From NCBI RefSeq assembly GCF_003413745.1, contig NZ_QVID01000002.1, positions 868,001 through 932,000 on the forward strand: 64,000 nt of DNA. The letters are read 5' to 3'. The notes below the pieces were generated by a model. It made no database searches and was not told the DNA's origin. It worked only from the letters and a program-made list of their open reading frames with translations. The translations under genes were made by a program, and so were the position numbers. How positions within the stretch are numbered: the stretch's first letter is position 1; the number at the start of each line of letters is the position of its first letter. Below are positions 51,201-60,589 of this stretch, in pieces. Origin of the DNA: Marixanthomonas ophiurae. GTDB lineage: Bacteria; Bacteroidota; Bacteroidia; Flavobacteriales; Flavobacteriaceae.

Positions 51201-52292
51201 CTAAAACTGCGTTGGAGATACAGGACCTGCTAAATCAGCCATTTTCATATTAAAAACACGTGAACTGTTGTAAGCGTCTATATCTGAATGGATACGCTCT
51301 AAAAAATTGTCGGTATAATCAGCAAAACCCTCTGCATCTGGATGATACTTTACATTGAATTTAGTAGAGGTAAAATCGTAAATAGGCATTTTAGTCGAGG
51401 GCACTCCTCGGTGAAAACTATTCGTATCCCAAATAACAGAATTAATGCCGTTAAACTTAATTTGTAAACCAATCCTTAAGTCGTAATAAAACCCTGGATA
51501 AAAATCTAGATATAACATAAACTCTTCAACCTCTCCTGGCATTAATGAAATGTAATCAATGCTATTTACATACTTTCCTTTCGTAGCATTAATCATTGGG
51601 GCAACTTGAATACCTTCTTTAGGAAAAATATTGGCTTTAAATTCTCTAAGAATTGCACCACCACCTCGCTCTCCAAAGTAGAATCCGGCTAAATCTTCAT
51701 TAATGGACGTTACCTTCGTGACATCTATTAAGAGATAAGGAGCAATTTGAACAAAGCCTTTATTAGATATAGAACTTACTGAGAATCCATAAAAAGGATC
51801 ATAGGTGGAATAGTTTTGACTGTAAATAATGTTATGCATTAAGGACTTAGCTTCACTCAATGTAAGTTCTTTCATTATAACATTTTGAGAGTCTGGAAAT
51901 ACAATATTGTCTATATATTTATTGTCATGATCTCCTCTTAAATCTAATTTAATAGGGTTTTTTAAGGTCCTATCTCTTGTTACGGGATTAGATTCTACAA
52001 TTTTTTGACTAATAGAGTCTACAACCAAGTCTATTTGTTTGGTGGTGCTTATTGATTCAGATCTATCAACTAAAAAACCATATATAGAAAATATAAGGCC
52101 TATTAATCCAAGAATAGCAAATAATCCTGTTGCAAATGGATGTCGGCCACACATTTCTATAAAGCTTTTAATAATAGGAGATTTACCTTGCGTATGATGA
52201 GACTCCATTTTATCTTGTTCAGCTATTTCTGAGTCATTCCCTTTATTTATTAAATCGCTTTCCTTTTTATCTTTGGGTTTTTCTGCTTCCAT
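51201..52292 (-). CDS. single-pass membrane protein of unknown function
   Basis: 363 residues. A charged cytoplasmic start (MEAEKPKDKKESDLINKGND) precedes one membrane helix at about 54-73 (FATGLFAILGLIGLIFSIYG), followed by a large outer part with beta-rich text (VQIAPMINATKGKYVNSIDY, GEVEEFMLYLDFYPGFYYDL, IQIKFNGINSVIWDTNSFHR-like). Orientation is probably N-in. No known family is recognised. It stands alone, divergent from the beta-lactamase-like gene 215 bp away. Confidence 0.65.
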   Translation of the reverse strand: MEAEKPKDKKESDLINKGNDSEIAEQDKMESHHTQGKSPIIKSFIEMCGRHPFATGLFAILGLIGLIFSIYGFLVDRSESISTTKQIDLVVDSISQKIVESNPVTRDRTLKNPIKLDLRGDHDNKYIDNIVFPDSQNVIMKELTLSEAKSLMHNIIYSQNYSTYDPFYGFSVSSISNKGFVQIAPYLLIDVTKVTSINEDLAGFYFGERGGGAILREFKANIFPKEGIQVAPMINATKGKYVNSIDYISLMPGEVEEFMLYLDFYPGFYYDLRIGLQIKFNGINSVIWDTNSFHRGVPSTKMPIYDFTSTKFNVKYHPDAEGFADYTDNFLERIHSDIDAYNSSRVFNMKMADLAGPVSPTQF

Positions 52293-52507
52293 ATAAATAA
52301 GATTATAGCTTATAAATATAAACCTTTTCTCAATATTTTATAATATAATTTAATGAACAACAGTAGTTTACAATAAACTATAATCATAACTATGATGAAT
52401 ACCTTTAATTTATGATCCCCTTTCCCTTGCTGTCACAAAAAAAGGAAAGGTTTCTGTATATTTAACCCATATAAACATGTAAACTCGACTGCTTTGTTCT
52501 GAAAAAC

Positions 52508-53542
52508 ATGAAAAAGAAACAAACAAAACGAATACTCAAAATAGTATTTATTATTGCTAGCATAGGTTCTCTATTCTTAGTACCATGGACCTTAGTAAAA
52601 GCTTGGATATTACCACTACCCGTTACGGTTCAAGAACAAGTAGATGACGCAATTGATTATGATTTTGAAGGAGTAATTGTGTATATAGATCAAGCTGGCA
52701 AAGCACCTCAATATCTTGCTTCCGGTTGGCACGATCGGGAAGCAAAAACTCCTGCCTACCCACAAGCACTCTTTAAATTGGCTAGCATCAACAAACTTTA
52801 CGATGCGGTGGCAGTCACCAAATTGGTGCACAACGAACGGCTTTCGTTAGACAAGACCCTTGCTGAATACTTACCAGAACTGCTAGGAAGGATTGAAAAT
52901 TCAAATGAAATTACCTTGCGAATGCTCGTACAGCATAGAAGTGGTATCCCTAATTTTACAGATACTCCAAACTTTTGGGGAAACCCTACAGCTACTTATA
53001 AAGAAAGCCTTGCCTTAATTTTGGACAAACCAGCTAACTTTGAGCCTGGGGAAGATTATGAATACTGCAACACAAACTATTTGTTAATTAATAAAATAAT
53101 GGATAATGAATTGGGGTATGATAATTTCCAGTTTATTAAGAAAGAAATACTACTACCCCTTCAGCTAAATCATACCTTCGGTTCGCTACAAGAAGTGAAT
53201 ATAGATAATGTGATGAGTGGTTATCACGTAGGGCATCCCCTAGATTTAAAAACAGACGATCACGGTATGCTAGCCACTGCAGAAGACGTGGGTAAGTTTG
53301 TAAGAGCCCTAAACGATGGATCGGTATTTGAAGCGGGAGAACAGGAACTATATTCCTCTATTTATAAGTATGAGCATGCTGGGTGGGTTCCAGGTTACCA
53401 AAGTTTTGCAACCTATCACAAAGACCTGGATGCCGTTGTTGTTGCCTTTTACAGCACCACCGACCCGAAGCTATATTTGTGGAATTTGTCAGAAATCATA
53501 AACAATAGAATTGTCAAAATACTAGAAAAGCAAAAAGGCTGA
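52508..53542 (+). CDS. serine hydrolase of the beta-lactamase/PBP-like family
   Basis: 344 residues. A basic start and hydrophobic helix (about 9-30) anchor or export the protein. Catalytic SxxK is SINK at 93-96 (KLASINKLYDA), the second motif is YCN at 186-188 (DYEYCNTNYLLI), and HAG (EHAGWVPGYQS) near residue 291 replaces the K-S/T-G element. HRSGIPNF is again seen at about 143-150. It is similar in layout to the cassette 11 protein but clearly divergent. Likely roles are peptidase or esterase in the periplasm; beta-lactam resistance is not implied. It is followed by AAC-ACC text, weakly like a cassette end. Confidence 0.8.
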   Translation: MKKKQTKRILKIVFIIASIGSLFLVPWTLVKAWILPLPVTVQEQVDDAIDYDFEGVIVYIDQAGKAPQYLASGWHDREAKTPAYPQALFKLASINKLYDAVAVTKLVHNERLSLDKTLAEYLPELLGRIENSNEITLRMLVQHRSGIPNFTDTPNFWGNPTATYKESLALILDKPANFEPGEDYEYCNTNYLLINKIMDNELGYDNFQFIKKEILLPLQLNHTFGSLQEVNIDNVMSGYHVGHPLDLKTDDHGMLATAEDVGKFVRALNDGSVFEAGEQELYSSIYKYEHAGWVPGYQSFATYHKDLDAVVVAFYSTTDPKLYLWNLSEIINNRIVKILEKQKG

Positions 53543-53603
53543 TAACACCGCATTCAATGCAAAGTATTAGTTCAACCCTTAACTACACAGTACCACACTT
53601 TTA

Positions 53604-54098
53604 ATGAAAAATTATCTTAATTTAATTAATTCAAAAGTATACGCTATTAGCGGCCTTAAGTTTTCTAACTTTAAAAATGAAACTGAAGGCAACCAATATG
53701 CTGCGTGCCGCTTTCAGCTAAACGGATGGAATATTATCTACAGAAGTGCAAAAATAACTCCTAAAAAAGCCGGACAGTTTGTTACGTTTTGGAAACGAAA
53801 TAAAAAAGGAGTTACAGCCCCCTTATCAGATAAAGACTTGTTTAATTTTTATGTCATCACGGTTAGAGGTAAAGACACCTTGGGGCAGTTTGTTTTTCCA
53901 AAGGCTATACTTATAGACAAAGGAATAATTACGACTTCTATGAAAGAAGGAAAAAGAGGTTTTCGGGTGTATCCCCCTTGGGACACAACAACTAATAAAC
54001 AAGCCGCAAAAACCCAACAATGGCAATTAGGTTACTTTTATGAAATCACACCAACAACTGACTTTAAAAAGGTAAAAGAATTATTTAATATGCATTGA
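53604..54098 (+). CDS. mepB: MepB family protein
   Basis: 164 residues. It matches the MepB family by the order KVYAISGLKFSNFKNETEG, YAACRFQLNGWNIIYRSAKI, TPKKAGQFVTFWKR, then GQFVFPKAILIDKGIITT, KRGFRVYPPWD and TNKQAAKTQQWQ. MepB of Staphylococcus is encoded with the MepA efflux pump and has no proven biochemical role; here no pump is nearby, so only family assignment is made. It is probably a cytoplasmic protein. A hairpin terminator follows about 28 bp after the stop. Confidence 0.85.
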   Translation: MKNYLNLINSKVYAISGLKFSNFKNETEGNQYAACRFQLNGWNIIYRSAKITPKKAGQFVTFWKRNKKGVTAPLSDKDLFNFYVITVRGKDTLGQFVFPKAILIDKGIITTSMKEGKRGFRVYPPWDTTTNKQAAKTQQWQLGYFYEITPTTDFKKVKELFNMH

Positions 54099-54126
54099 AC
54101 CTTCAATAAAAAATGATGTTTAAACT

Positions 54127-54167
54127 AAAAAAATGATCATTCCTAATAAATAGAAATGACCATTTTT
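54127..54167. terminator. intrinsic terminator between mepB and the convergent glycosyltransferase gene
   Basis: Imperfect stem AAATGATCATT / AATGACCATTT with a 12-base loop, A-rich before and T7 after. Confidence 0.6.
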
Positions 54168-54187
54168 TTATTGTTAATCTCGAAGTA

Positions 54188-55615
54188 CTACCCTTGTTGT
54201 GGCAACTCTCTTGTAAGCCAACCACTTCTGCTTGCAGTAGCAATTGCATATGGTGTAATCCAGAACAAACTAAACGTATATAAAATACTGTAGGTGTATG
54301 CCCAGAATGATTCAGAAAATTTATATCTATTGGCGTAGAAAATCGCCTGAAAGCTTGATAACACTAATATACTAGCCAATGTTGATGTAACAAATAATAC
54401 CGGGTGTACCAATATAAAGTACAACATAAATAGTAAAAATGGGTAGCACATAATTAATTTACTAGCTTGACTAAAGAACAGTAATCGTGATCCTGCTTTC
54501 GAGCCTTCTCTAAAGTCGGTAAATACATATTTAGCCATCGCAATATTTTCACGTACATTACTTCTACCCCATCTAATAAACATTTTATACAAGCCTTTGT
54601 ATTTTTCAGGTACATTGGTATACGCATAAGCGTTACGTTGAAACAATACGTGGTATCCTTGTTTTAAGATCATATTGGTCATCGCTCTGTCTTCACCAAT
54701 ATCCGATGGTTTTCCCATAAACGTTTGATTTATCCACTCTGGCAAACAAGAAAGTACAGCATCTCTACGGTAAGCTGCCAAAGCTCCAGGCGTACAAAGT
54801 ACAGACTTAAGCCTGCTTTCTGCCGAACGTACAAATTCAAAACTTAATACAAAACTCACATCGAGCATTCTAGGTAATAATGCTTTAGCATTATTCAGTA
54901 CACGAATATTACCTGCTACTGCACCACAATCTTCATTAGTAATGAAAGGACTTACTAAATTACGGAGTGTATCTGCATTTACAACAGAGTCACTATCCAC
55001 CGTTACAAATACCTCTCCTGTACCAATATTAAAACCTCTGTACAGTGCATGACGTTTTCCTTTATTTTCTGGTTGTTGGTATATAGCTACCTGCTCGCCT
55101 AATTGTTTTTTAGCTTCTTGCATCCAATACCAAGTATCATCCTTACTACCATCATCAATGGCTAATAATTGTATTTTTTCTTTAGGATAATCACTTTTTG
55201 CTAAACTCTTTAGCGTAGCCCATACTTGTTTTCCTTCGTTATACGCCGGAACAATTACTGTTACGGTTGGTAGTTCATCATCTGTAACAGACTCAACAGG
55301 CTTATACCTAAAATATAAATAGAGTTGATAAATGAAAAAACCTGCTTTATATACAAACAAAGAAGATGCTATAGCAAAAAAGATGAATCCCCAAGTACTG
55401 CTTAGGCGTTCCGTTCTAAATTGCGCAAAGTCATTTTGCATCTGATACATCAAAAAAGCACCTCCAGCAAGAAGCAAGAAGGTATTTATTAATACTAAGA
55501 TATTCCACGTTTTCGTGGCCTTTTCTGATGTTGATGAAGAGGAACTAAAAATGGAGTTTGATGTAGTTCCATTCGCGTCCGTTTTAGTTTCTGAAGTAGT
55601 TTTTTTTAGATTCAT
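54188..55615 (-). CDS. membrane glycosyltransferase, family 2 (hyaluronan synthase/NodC-like)
   Basis: 475 residues. Two N-terminal membrane helices (about 37-57 and 75-97) precede a GT-A domain: VTVIVPAYNEGKQVWATL, LLAIDDGSKDDTW, NKGKRHALYRG, TVDSDSVVN (DxD), DIGEDRAMTNMILKQG (acceptor-site Asp), and IRWGRSN in the place of QxxRW. Two to four more membrane segments follow (from about 385). This is the arrangement of processive beta-glycan synthases such as HasA, NodC or PgaC, which build a polysaccharide from UDP-sugars while exporting it. The donor sugar is unknown. The gene is alone; a long AT-rich gap lies upstream. Confidence 0.85.
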   Translation of the reverse strand: MNLKKTTSETKTDANGTTSNSIFSSSSSTSEKATKTWNILVLINTFLLLAGGAFLMYQMQNDFAQFRTERLSSTWGFIFFAIASSLFVYKAGFFIYQLYLYFRYKPVESVTDDELPTVTVIVPAYNEGKQVWATLKSLAKSDYPKEKIQLLAIDDGSKDDTWYWMQEAKKQLGEQVAIYQQPENKGKRHALYRGFNIGTGEVFVTVDSDSVVNADTLRNLVSPFITNEDCGAVAGNIRVLNNAKALLPRMLDVSFVLSFEFVRSAESRLKSVLCTPGALAAYRRDAVLSCLPEWINQTFMGKPSDIGEDRAMTNMILKQGYHVLFQRNAYAYTNVPEKYKGLYKMFIRWGRSNVRENIAMAKYVFTDFREGSKAGSRLLFFSQASKLIMCYPFLLFMLYFILVHPVLFVTSTLASILVLSSFQAIFYANRYKFSESFWAYTYSILYTFSLFWITPYAIATASRSGWLTRELPQQG

Positions 55616-56017
55616 CTATGCGTAATTCTGTTTTATTATAGATTAGTATGTTTCGTTCGCCGTATATATGGCAATCGCTATGCCAACACAGTTTTAGTGG
55701 CTTTCAAAGCGATTATTAGCAACTATGGATACTAAAAGTGTATACTTTTTACACAGTAGTTGTTTATTGGTAAACAACTTTTTTGGTTTTAGAAGAAAAA
55801 GGTGTGGTATGTACCTGCCACCTTTTATACGAAATTGTTTATTTACGAGACATTAGAACACTTATAGAATTATGACACAAATAGCAACTATTCAAAAAAC
55901 GCAATAATTTAACTATATTTAAACCGAAACTATTTGTTTTAGCTATTGCTTTACATAATTAGCCGATAAATATATTTTTTAGATTAATTAATCATATTTT
56001 AAACAAACATTATTTTT
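55616..56017. other. AT-rich intergenic region between divergent genes
   Basis: 400 bp between the glycosyltransferase and the T9SS LRR-like gene. It contains short partly repeated words (GTAGTTGTTTATTGGTAAAC near 55757, GAAATTGTTTATTTACG near 55830) but no frame of interest and no clear promoter box. It probably carries both 5' leaders. Confidence 0.55.
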
Positions 56018-56863
56018 ATGAAACAACTATACTTTCTATTCTTTTTACTTTTTTTTTCTTTTCTAAACGCACAGATAGTAACAATTCCTGATGCTAATTT
56101 TAAAAACGCATTACTAAATACCGAATGTGTTGATACAAATGGAGATGGTGATGCAGATGCCGATGCCGACTTAAATGATGATGGAGAAATACAACTTACT
56201 GAGGCGGAAGCAGTTTTAAGCTTAGACGTGAGTTTTCAAAACATAACCTCTCTTGAAGGTATTTCATCTTTCACTAATATGACCACTCTATTTTGTACCG
56301 ATAATGATTTAACCGAACTAGACCTTTCAGCACTTGTGAATCTTGAAGTATTGGGTTGCTGGGATAATGATGAGATTGTTGCTCTCGACTTTTCAGCTAA
56401 TATAAATTTAATTTCGTTAGAGTGTGATAGTAATCAGTCCTTGGAATATCTAAACATTCAAAACGGAAATAATAGTAACCTTGAATTGATGGTGGCAAAT
56501 AATAGTAGTAATTTACGGTGCATTCAAGTTGACGATGTTACGTATGCCAATAATCAAACCTGTGGTGATGACCCTATTGCTTGGTGCAAAGAACCAAACA
56601 CTATTTACAGTGAGGACTGTAGTTTGGGTATTTCCGATTTAGAGGAGATCACATTTAGCATATACCCTAATCCAGTTACAAACACATTAATACTAAATAC
56701 CAAATTAGAGTATAATAACGTCAAGATTTATTCAATACAAGGGCAATTAATTTCTGAAGAAAACACTGATGAAATAGACGTTTCTAATCTGTCTTCAGGT
56801 ATCTTTTTTGTATCAATAACTGTCGATGGAAGGACTATTACTCAAAAGTTTATGAAAGTTTAA
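56018..56863 (+). CDS. secreted LRR-like protein with T9SS sorting tail
   Basis: 281 residues with signal peptide MKQLYFLFFLLFFSFLNAQ. The start IVTIPDANFKNALLNTECVD and NGDGDADADADLNDDGEIQL (a calcium-binding-like Asp run), then ITSLEGISSFTNMTTLFC and LTELDLSALVNLEVLGCWD, are leucine-rich-repeat-like units of the type common in Bacteroidota surface proteins. The C-terminal ~70 residues are a Por/T9SS tail: EEITFSIYPNPVTNTLI, VKIYSIQGQLI, and LSSGIFFVSITVDGR. So it is exported to the cell surface. The ligand or function is unknown. Confidence 0.8.
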   Translation: MKQLYFLFFLLFFSFLNAQIVTIPDANFKNALLNTECVDTNGDGDADADADLNDDGEIQLTEAEAVLSLDVSFQNITSLEGISSFTNMTTLFCTDNDLTELDLSALVNLEVLGCWDNDEIVALDFSANINLISLECDSNQSLEYLNIQNGNNSNLELMVANNSSNLRCIQVDDVTYANNQTCGDDPIAWCKEPNTIYSEDCSLGISDLEEITFSIYPNPVTNTLILNTKLEYNNVKIYSIQGQLISEENTDEIDVSNLSSGIFFVSITVDGRTITQKFMKV

Positions 56864-56879
56864 AAAATATCTTTGCATT

Positions 56880-57440
56880 ATGGCTAACAAAATAAAAAAC
56901 CTAACTGCTCAAGAGAAAGAAAATCTGATCAACACGTTAAAGACCCGGTTTAACGAAAATATAAACCGTCATAAAAAAATTGACTGGACTAATGTTCAAA
57001 AAAGGTTAGAAGCAAAACCAGAAAAACTATGGAGCTTAAATGAAATGGAGAAAACTGGAGGCGAACCCGACGTAGTTGGCTTTGATGATGATGAGTATAT
57101 TTTTTATGACTGTTCTCCAGAAAGTCCCAAAGGCCGTAGAAGTGTTTGTTACGATCGCGAAGGTTTAGAGTCACGAAAGAAATTTAAACCTGAAAATACT
57201 GCTATAGATATGGCTACTGCTATGGGTATCGAACTTTTAAATGAAGAAGAGTACCGAGCACTACAGATGTTGGGTACATTTGATACCAAAACATCAAGTT
57301 GGATTAAAACACCTGACAAAATCAGGAGGCTTGGCGGCGCCCTATTTGGCGATTATCGATTTGCAACTGTTTTTATATACCATAACGGCGCTCAATCTTA
57401 TTATGGCAGTAGAGGGTTTCGAGGTGTAGTAAGAGTATAA
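56880..57440 (+). CDS. DUF4256 domain protein
   Basis: 186 residues. The order LINTLKTRFNENINRHKKIDW, KLWSLNEMEKTGGEPDVVGF, FYDCSPESPKGRRSVCYDRE, AIDMATAMGIELLNEEEYR and YRFATVFIYHNGAQSYYGSR matches DUF4256, a family of unknown function. No signal peptide; probably cytoplasmic. It lies 16 bp after the T9SS gene and 20 bp before the DinB gene, so it may be co-transcribed with either. Confidence 0.85.
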   Translation: MANKIKNLTAQEKENLINTLKTRFNENINRHKKIDWTNVQKRLEAKPEKLWSLNEMEKTGGEPDVVGFDDDEYIFYDCSPESPKGRRSVCYDREGLESRKKFKPENTAIDMATAMGIELLNEEEYRALQMLGTFDTKTSSWIKTPDKIRRLGGALFGDYRFATVFIYHNGAQSYYGSRGFRGVVRV

Positions 57441-57460
57441 CTTAATTATAAAATAAAATT

Positions 57461-58015
57461 ATGAAAAAATTAATCTTCTTATTAATTGTCTGTACTGCAA
57501 TTCCAACCCATGCTCAATACACTATCGAACCAACAAAAGGGTATTCGCAAGAAATTGGTACTATGGTTTCCATGTTGCAAGACCTTAAAAATAGGGTTAC
57601 TCAAAGTGTTTCAACTTTAAACCAAGAACAAACCGATTTTCTATTGGACGAAAAAGCTAACCGCATTGGAGCTATGATTTTGCACCTAGCCGCCACAGAA
57701 AAATATTACCAACTTTACACATTTGAAAATCATGGCTTTACCGATGATATGCCAAAATTTTGGGAAACAGCCCTTAGTTTAGGAGAACCAGCACGTAAAA
57801 AAGTCATAAACAAACCCATAAGCTATTATCTTAAAATATGGGATGACGTTCGTACAGAAACACTACGATTATTAAAAACAAAAGATGACACATGGTTTGC
57901 CAGTAAAACTCAAGATGGCTCTATGAATAATCATTGGGCCTGGTACCATGTGATGGAGCATCAAGCCAACCATATGGGACAAATACGATTGTTACTAAGC
58001 CGTATGCCTAAATAA
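57461..58015 (+). CDS. DinB-family protein with signal peptide
   Basis: 184 residues. It starts with a signal peptide (MKKLIFLLIVCTAIPTHAQ), unusual for DinB-type proteins, which are mostly cytoplasmic. The DinB four-helix bundle follows (TMVSMLQDLKNRVTQSVSTL, RIGAMILHLAATEKYYQLYT, then WAWYHVMEHQANHMGQIRLL), with His residues in AMILHLAATE and HVMEHQANHMGQ placed like the usual metal triad. The activity of such proteins is often metal-dependent thiol transfer, but unknown for this one. Likely co-transcribed with the DUF4256 gene. Confidence 0.8.
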   Translation: MKKLIFLLIVCTAIPTHAQYTIEPTKGYSQEIGTMVSMLQDLKNRVTQSVSTLNQEQTDFLLDEKANRIGAMILHLAATEKYYQLYTFENHGFTDDMPKFWETALSLGEPARKKVINKPISYYLKIWDDVRTETLRLLKTKDDTWFASKTQDGSMNNHWAWYHVMEHQANHMGQIRLLLSRMPK

Positions 58016-58127
58016 AATAAATACACTATTTTCGCCACTTCACGAATTTTTAAAATCAAAGGCTTCCAAAAAATTATAATAACTCTTTTTTGCAAACCTA
58101 TGAATGTCCTAAAAACAATACCTGTAC

Positions 58128-59312
58128 ATGAAAAAAACAATACTCATTCTATTAGTATCATTTTTAAGCCTCAACACATTTGCACAAATTAAATTTGAAA
58201 AAGGTTATTTTATCAACAATCAAGGTATAAAAACCAATTGTCTAATAAAAAATATGGACTGGAGAGACAGTCCCACCGAAATTGAATATAAACTTTCTGA
58301 AAACGAAAAAGTAAAGAAAGCTTCTATTGCAACAATTAAAGAGTTTAAGGTTTCAGAAACACAAAAATACGAACGTCACATAGTTGAAATCGATAGGTCT
58401 AGTGATGTGTTGAGTAGGATAAACTACAAAAAAAAACCTACTTTTAAAGAAGAACAGCTTTTTTTAAAAGTATTGGTTGAAGGAAATGCAACTTTATACC
58501 TGTACAAAGACAGTAATTTAAGTCGTTATTTTTATAAAACTGAAACCAAAGAGATAGAACAGTTGGTTTTCAAGAAATATATAATTGAAACTTATAAAGT
58601 AGCCGAGAATAATAGGTACAAACAACAATTATGGAATAATTTAAAATGCGATGACTATTCAATGAACAGCATTGATAAGATAGGATATAACGCTGGTAAT
58701 TTAACTAGATTTTTTGTGAAATATAACGAGTGTATTAATGCAGAGTATTATGATTACACCAAAAATCAAAATAAATTGGTTTTTAATTTGAGTATTAGAC
58801 CGGGGGTAAGGTTTTCAACCTTGGTAATCGACAATGCCATACGCAATTCCTCATTCACAGATTTCGGAAATAACACTTCATTTTCAATAGGACTTGAAGG
58901 TGAATTTAAGTTGCCATTCAATAAAAATAAATGGGCTCTAATTGTTGAGCCAACTTATCAATATCTAAAAACAGAAAAAGAAAACCAACAAACTATTAAA
59001 GTTGACTATACATCTGTAGAAGTGCCAGCAGGATTAAGACATTACTTTTTCCTCAATGACAAATCGAAAATATTCATTAATGCCTCCTACGTTTTTGATT
59101 TTAGCTTAAATTCAGTAATAGAATTTGAAGAATCAACTGACTTAGAAGTAAAATCAAGTACCAATTTTGCTTTTGGTATTGGTTACAACTTCAATGACCG
59201 GTATAGCGCAGAGTTCAGAATCGCTACCAAAAGAAGAATATTGAATAGTTATCTTTTTTGGGGGTCAGAGTATAATAACGTATCCTTTATTCTTGGGTAC
59301 ACCATTTTCTAA
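58128..59312 (+). CDS. outer-membrane beta-barrel-like protein
   Basis: 394 residues with signal peptide MKKTILILLVSFLSLNTFAQ. The first ~200 residues form a soluble part (KFEKGYFINNQGIKTNCLIK, QLFLKVLVEGNATLYLYKD), and the last ~185 residues are amphipathic strands of a PorT/OMP_b-brl type barrel (FNLSIRPGVRFSTLVIDN, WALIVEPTYQYLKTEKE, RYSAEFRIATKRRILN) ending with VSFILGYTIF, aromatic at the last residue. Function unknown. A strong bidirectional terminator follows. Confidence 0.75.
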   Translation: MKKTILILLVSFLSLNTFAQIKFEKGYFINNQGIKTNCLIKNMDWRDSPTEIEYKLSENEKVKKASIATIKEFKVSETQKYERHIVEIDRSSDVLSRINYKKKPTFKEEQLFLKVLVEGNATLYLYKDSNLSRYFYKTETKEIEQLVFKKYIIETYKVAENNRYKQQLWNNLKCDDYSMNSIDKIGYNAGNLTRFFVKYNECINAEYYDYTKNQNKLVFNLSIRPGVRFSTLVIDNAIRNSSFTDFGNNTSFSIGLEGEFKLPFNKNKWALIVEPTYQYLKTEKENQQTIKVDYTSVEVPAGLRHYFFLNDKSKIFINASYVFDFSLNSVIEFEESTDLEVKSSTNFAFGIGYNFNDRYSAEFRIATKRRILNSYLFWGSEYNNVSFILGYTIF

Positions 59313-59346
59313 TTTCTGAATAAGGTTTTATAATCAACATAAAAAA

Positions 59347-59372
59347 GCCCCAGATTTTAATACATCTGGGGC
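59347..59372. terminator. bidirectional intrinsic terminator
   Basis: Perfect 9-bp stem GCCCCAGAT / ATCTGGGGC with an 8-base loop, A6 before and T4 after, between two convergent genes. Confidence 0.85.
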
Positions 59373-59397
59373 TTTTGTTTCTTAATAAGGTCTAATA

Positions 59398-60243
59398 TTA
59401 CATAGCTCCCCACTCTTTCAATGACTTTTCATTTAAGGCTATATAGTCATCATTACCTTTTTGTTTAGCTAATTCCATAGACTTTTTAGCTGCTTTAATT
59501 GCTCCTTTTTTGTCACCCGCTTTAGCATAGATTAACGATTGTTGTCTGTACTGCCAAAATGCAGGATTTTCTGCCATATCGATGGCTTTATCAATCCAAG
59601 TCTTTGCTTGATTAATGTCTTTACCTGTTTCTAAGTAATAAACAGCAGATGAATAGTAGTCGTTAGCATTAGGACCTCCCATAACTTTATCAATAGATGC
59701 CGAAACTTCTTTATCGGTCATCACTTTTATAGGAACACCTACGTAAGTATTCTCCCAAAGCATCCCAAGATTAGCTGAATCATGAGCTACATCGTCAAAC
59801 GTTATAGTAAACGATTCGATTTTCATTGGCATAGGATATACTTCTGCAGTTGTTTTAGCAGCTACTTTACTCTCATCCCATTTTTCTGGAGTTCCCCAGT
59901 TGTTTGCATCACTATAAAAATACACTTCCCAATTCTCTTTATTAGGCTTAGTGTATATAGCATATGAACCTGGTTTTAGTTCGGTTTTCCCGATCATAAC
60001 CGGTTTGTCAAATGTAATGGTCGTGTTTTTATTGGCTCCAGTACGCCACACTTTTCCATAAGGTACTAAACCTCCAAATATAGTTCGCTCTCGCATAGCA
60101 GGACGCGAATATTCAAGAGTAATATCGGTCAACCCCACAGTCTGTTCAATTTTCTGAAACGGACTAGATTGTGGCGTTTCAATTTGTGCATACATTCCTG
60201 CTGAAAAGAGCACAGTACAAGCTAATAGTAATAGATTTTTCAT
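59398..60243 (-). CDS. secreted DUF2911 domain protein with TPR-like tail
   Basis: 281 residues from the ATG at 60243 (MKNLLLLACTVLFSAGMYAQ); a longer frame from 60285 adds residues before the signal peptide and is rejected. DUF2911 is seen as QTVGLTDITLEYSRPAMRER, TIFGGLVPYGKVWRTGANKN, TITFDKPVMIGKTELKPGSY, AIYTKPNKENWEVYFYSD. The last ~90 residues carry TPR-like helices (YYLETGKDINQAKTWIDKAI, YAKAGDKKGAIKAAKKSM). The domain has no established activity. It probably acts in the periplasm. Monocistronic by context. Confidence 0.85.
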   Translation of the reverse strand: MKNLLLLACTVLFSAGMYAQIETPQSSPFQKIEQTVGLTDITLEYSRPAMRERTIFGGLVPYGKVWRTGANKNTTITFDKPVMIGKTELKPGSYAIYTKPNKENWEVYFYSDANNWGTPEKWDESKVAAKTTAEVYPMPMKIESFTITFDDVAHDSANLGMLWENTYVGVPIKVMTDKEVSASIDKVMGGPNANDYYSSAVYYLETGKDINQAKTWIDKAIDMAENPAFWQYRQQSLIYAKAGDKKGAIKAAKKSMELAKQKGNDDYIALNEKSLKEWGAM

Positions 60244-60457
60244 AAAATAATTTTTGTTGATTTGTTTCAATCTACTAAAATACACTTTAACTCTTTTTTA
60301 ATAGTTAACAAAACCTTAAATATAATTTGAAACCTAATACTGAATCACTGTAACCTTAGGTATATTCAAACACCTAATACGTTTATCAATAAATTGTTAA
60401 GTTTTGTTTAAAGTATTTTTTATTTTGTAAAACAGTCGTATTTTTAAAAGAAAAATT

Positions 60458-60571
60458 ATGATTACTATTTTAAAGAATTTATTCAAATTCAGAAAAGAAA
60501 AAAGGGCTGTAAAAGTTGAGATATATAGACTTATGCGAATGAACAGAAAGCTATCTTACAAGCGAAGATAA
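60458..60571 (+). CDS. 37-residue basic peptide (possible small gene)
   Basis: Frame from the ATG at 60458 to TAA at 60571 encoding MITILKNLFKFRKEKRAVK and a further basic stretch VEIYRLMRMNRKLSYKRR. 14 of 37 residues are Lys or Arg. It lies 18 bp before the SRPBCC gene on the same strand, which suggests that it could be the first gene of that operon. A short basic amphipathic peptide could bind membranes or nucleic acid; composition alone could arise in AT-rich DNA, so it is held as tentative. Confidence 0.4.
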   Translation: MITILKNLFKFRKEKRAVKVEIYRLMRMNRKLSYKRR

Positions 60572-60589
60572 TTTCTGTAAAAAGCATAC

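Noticed and set aside
53538-53560. Possible cassette end after the 52508 hydrolase gene (TGATAACACCGCATTC)
   Set aside because: It has AAC-ACC but the arm is different and no matching start word was found before the gene.
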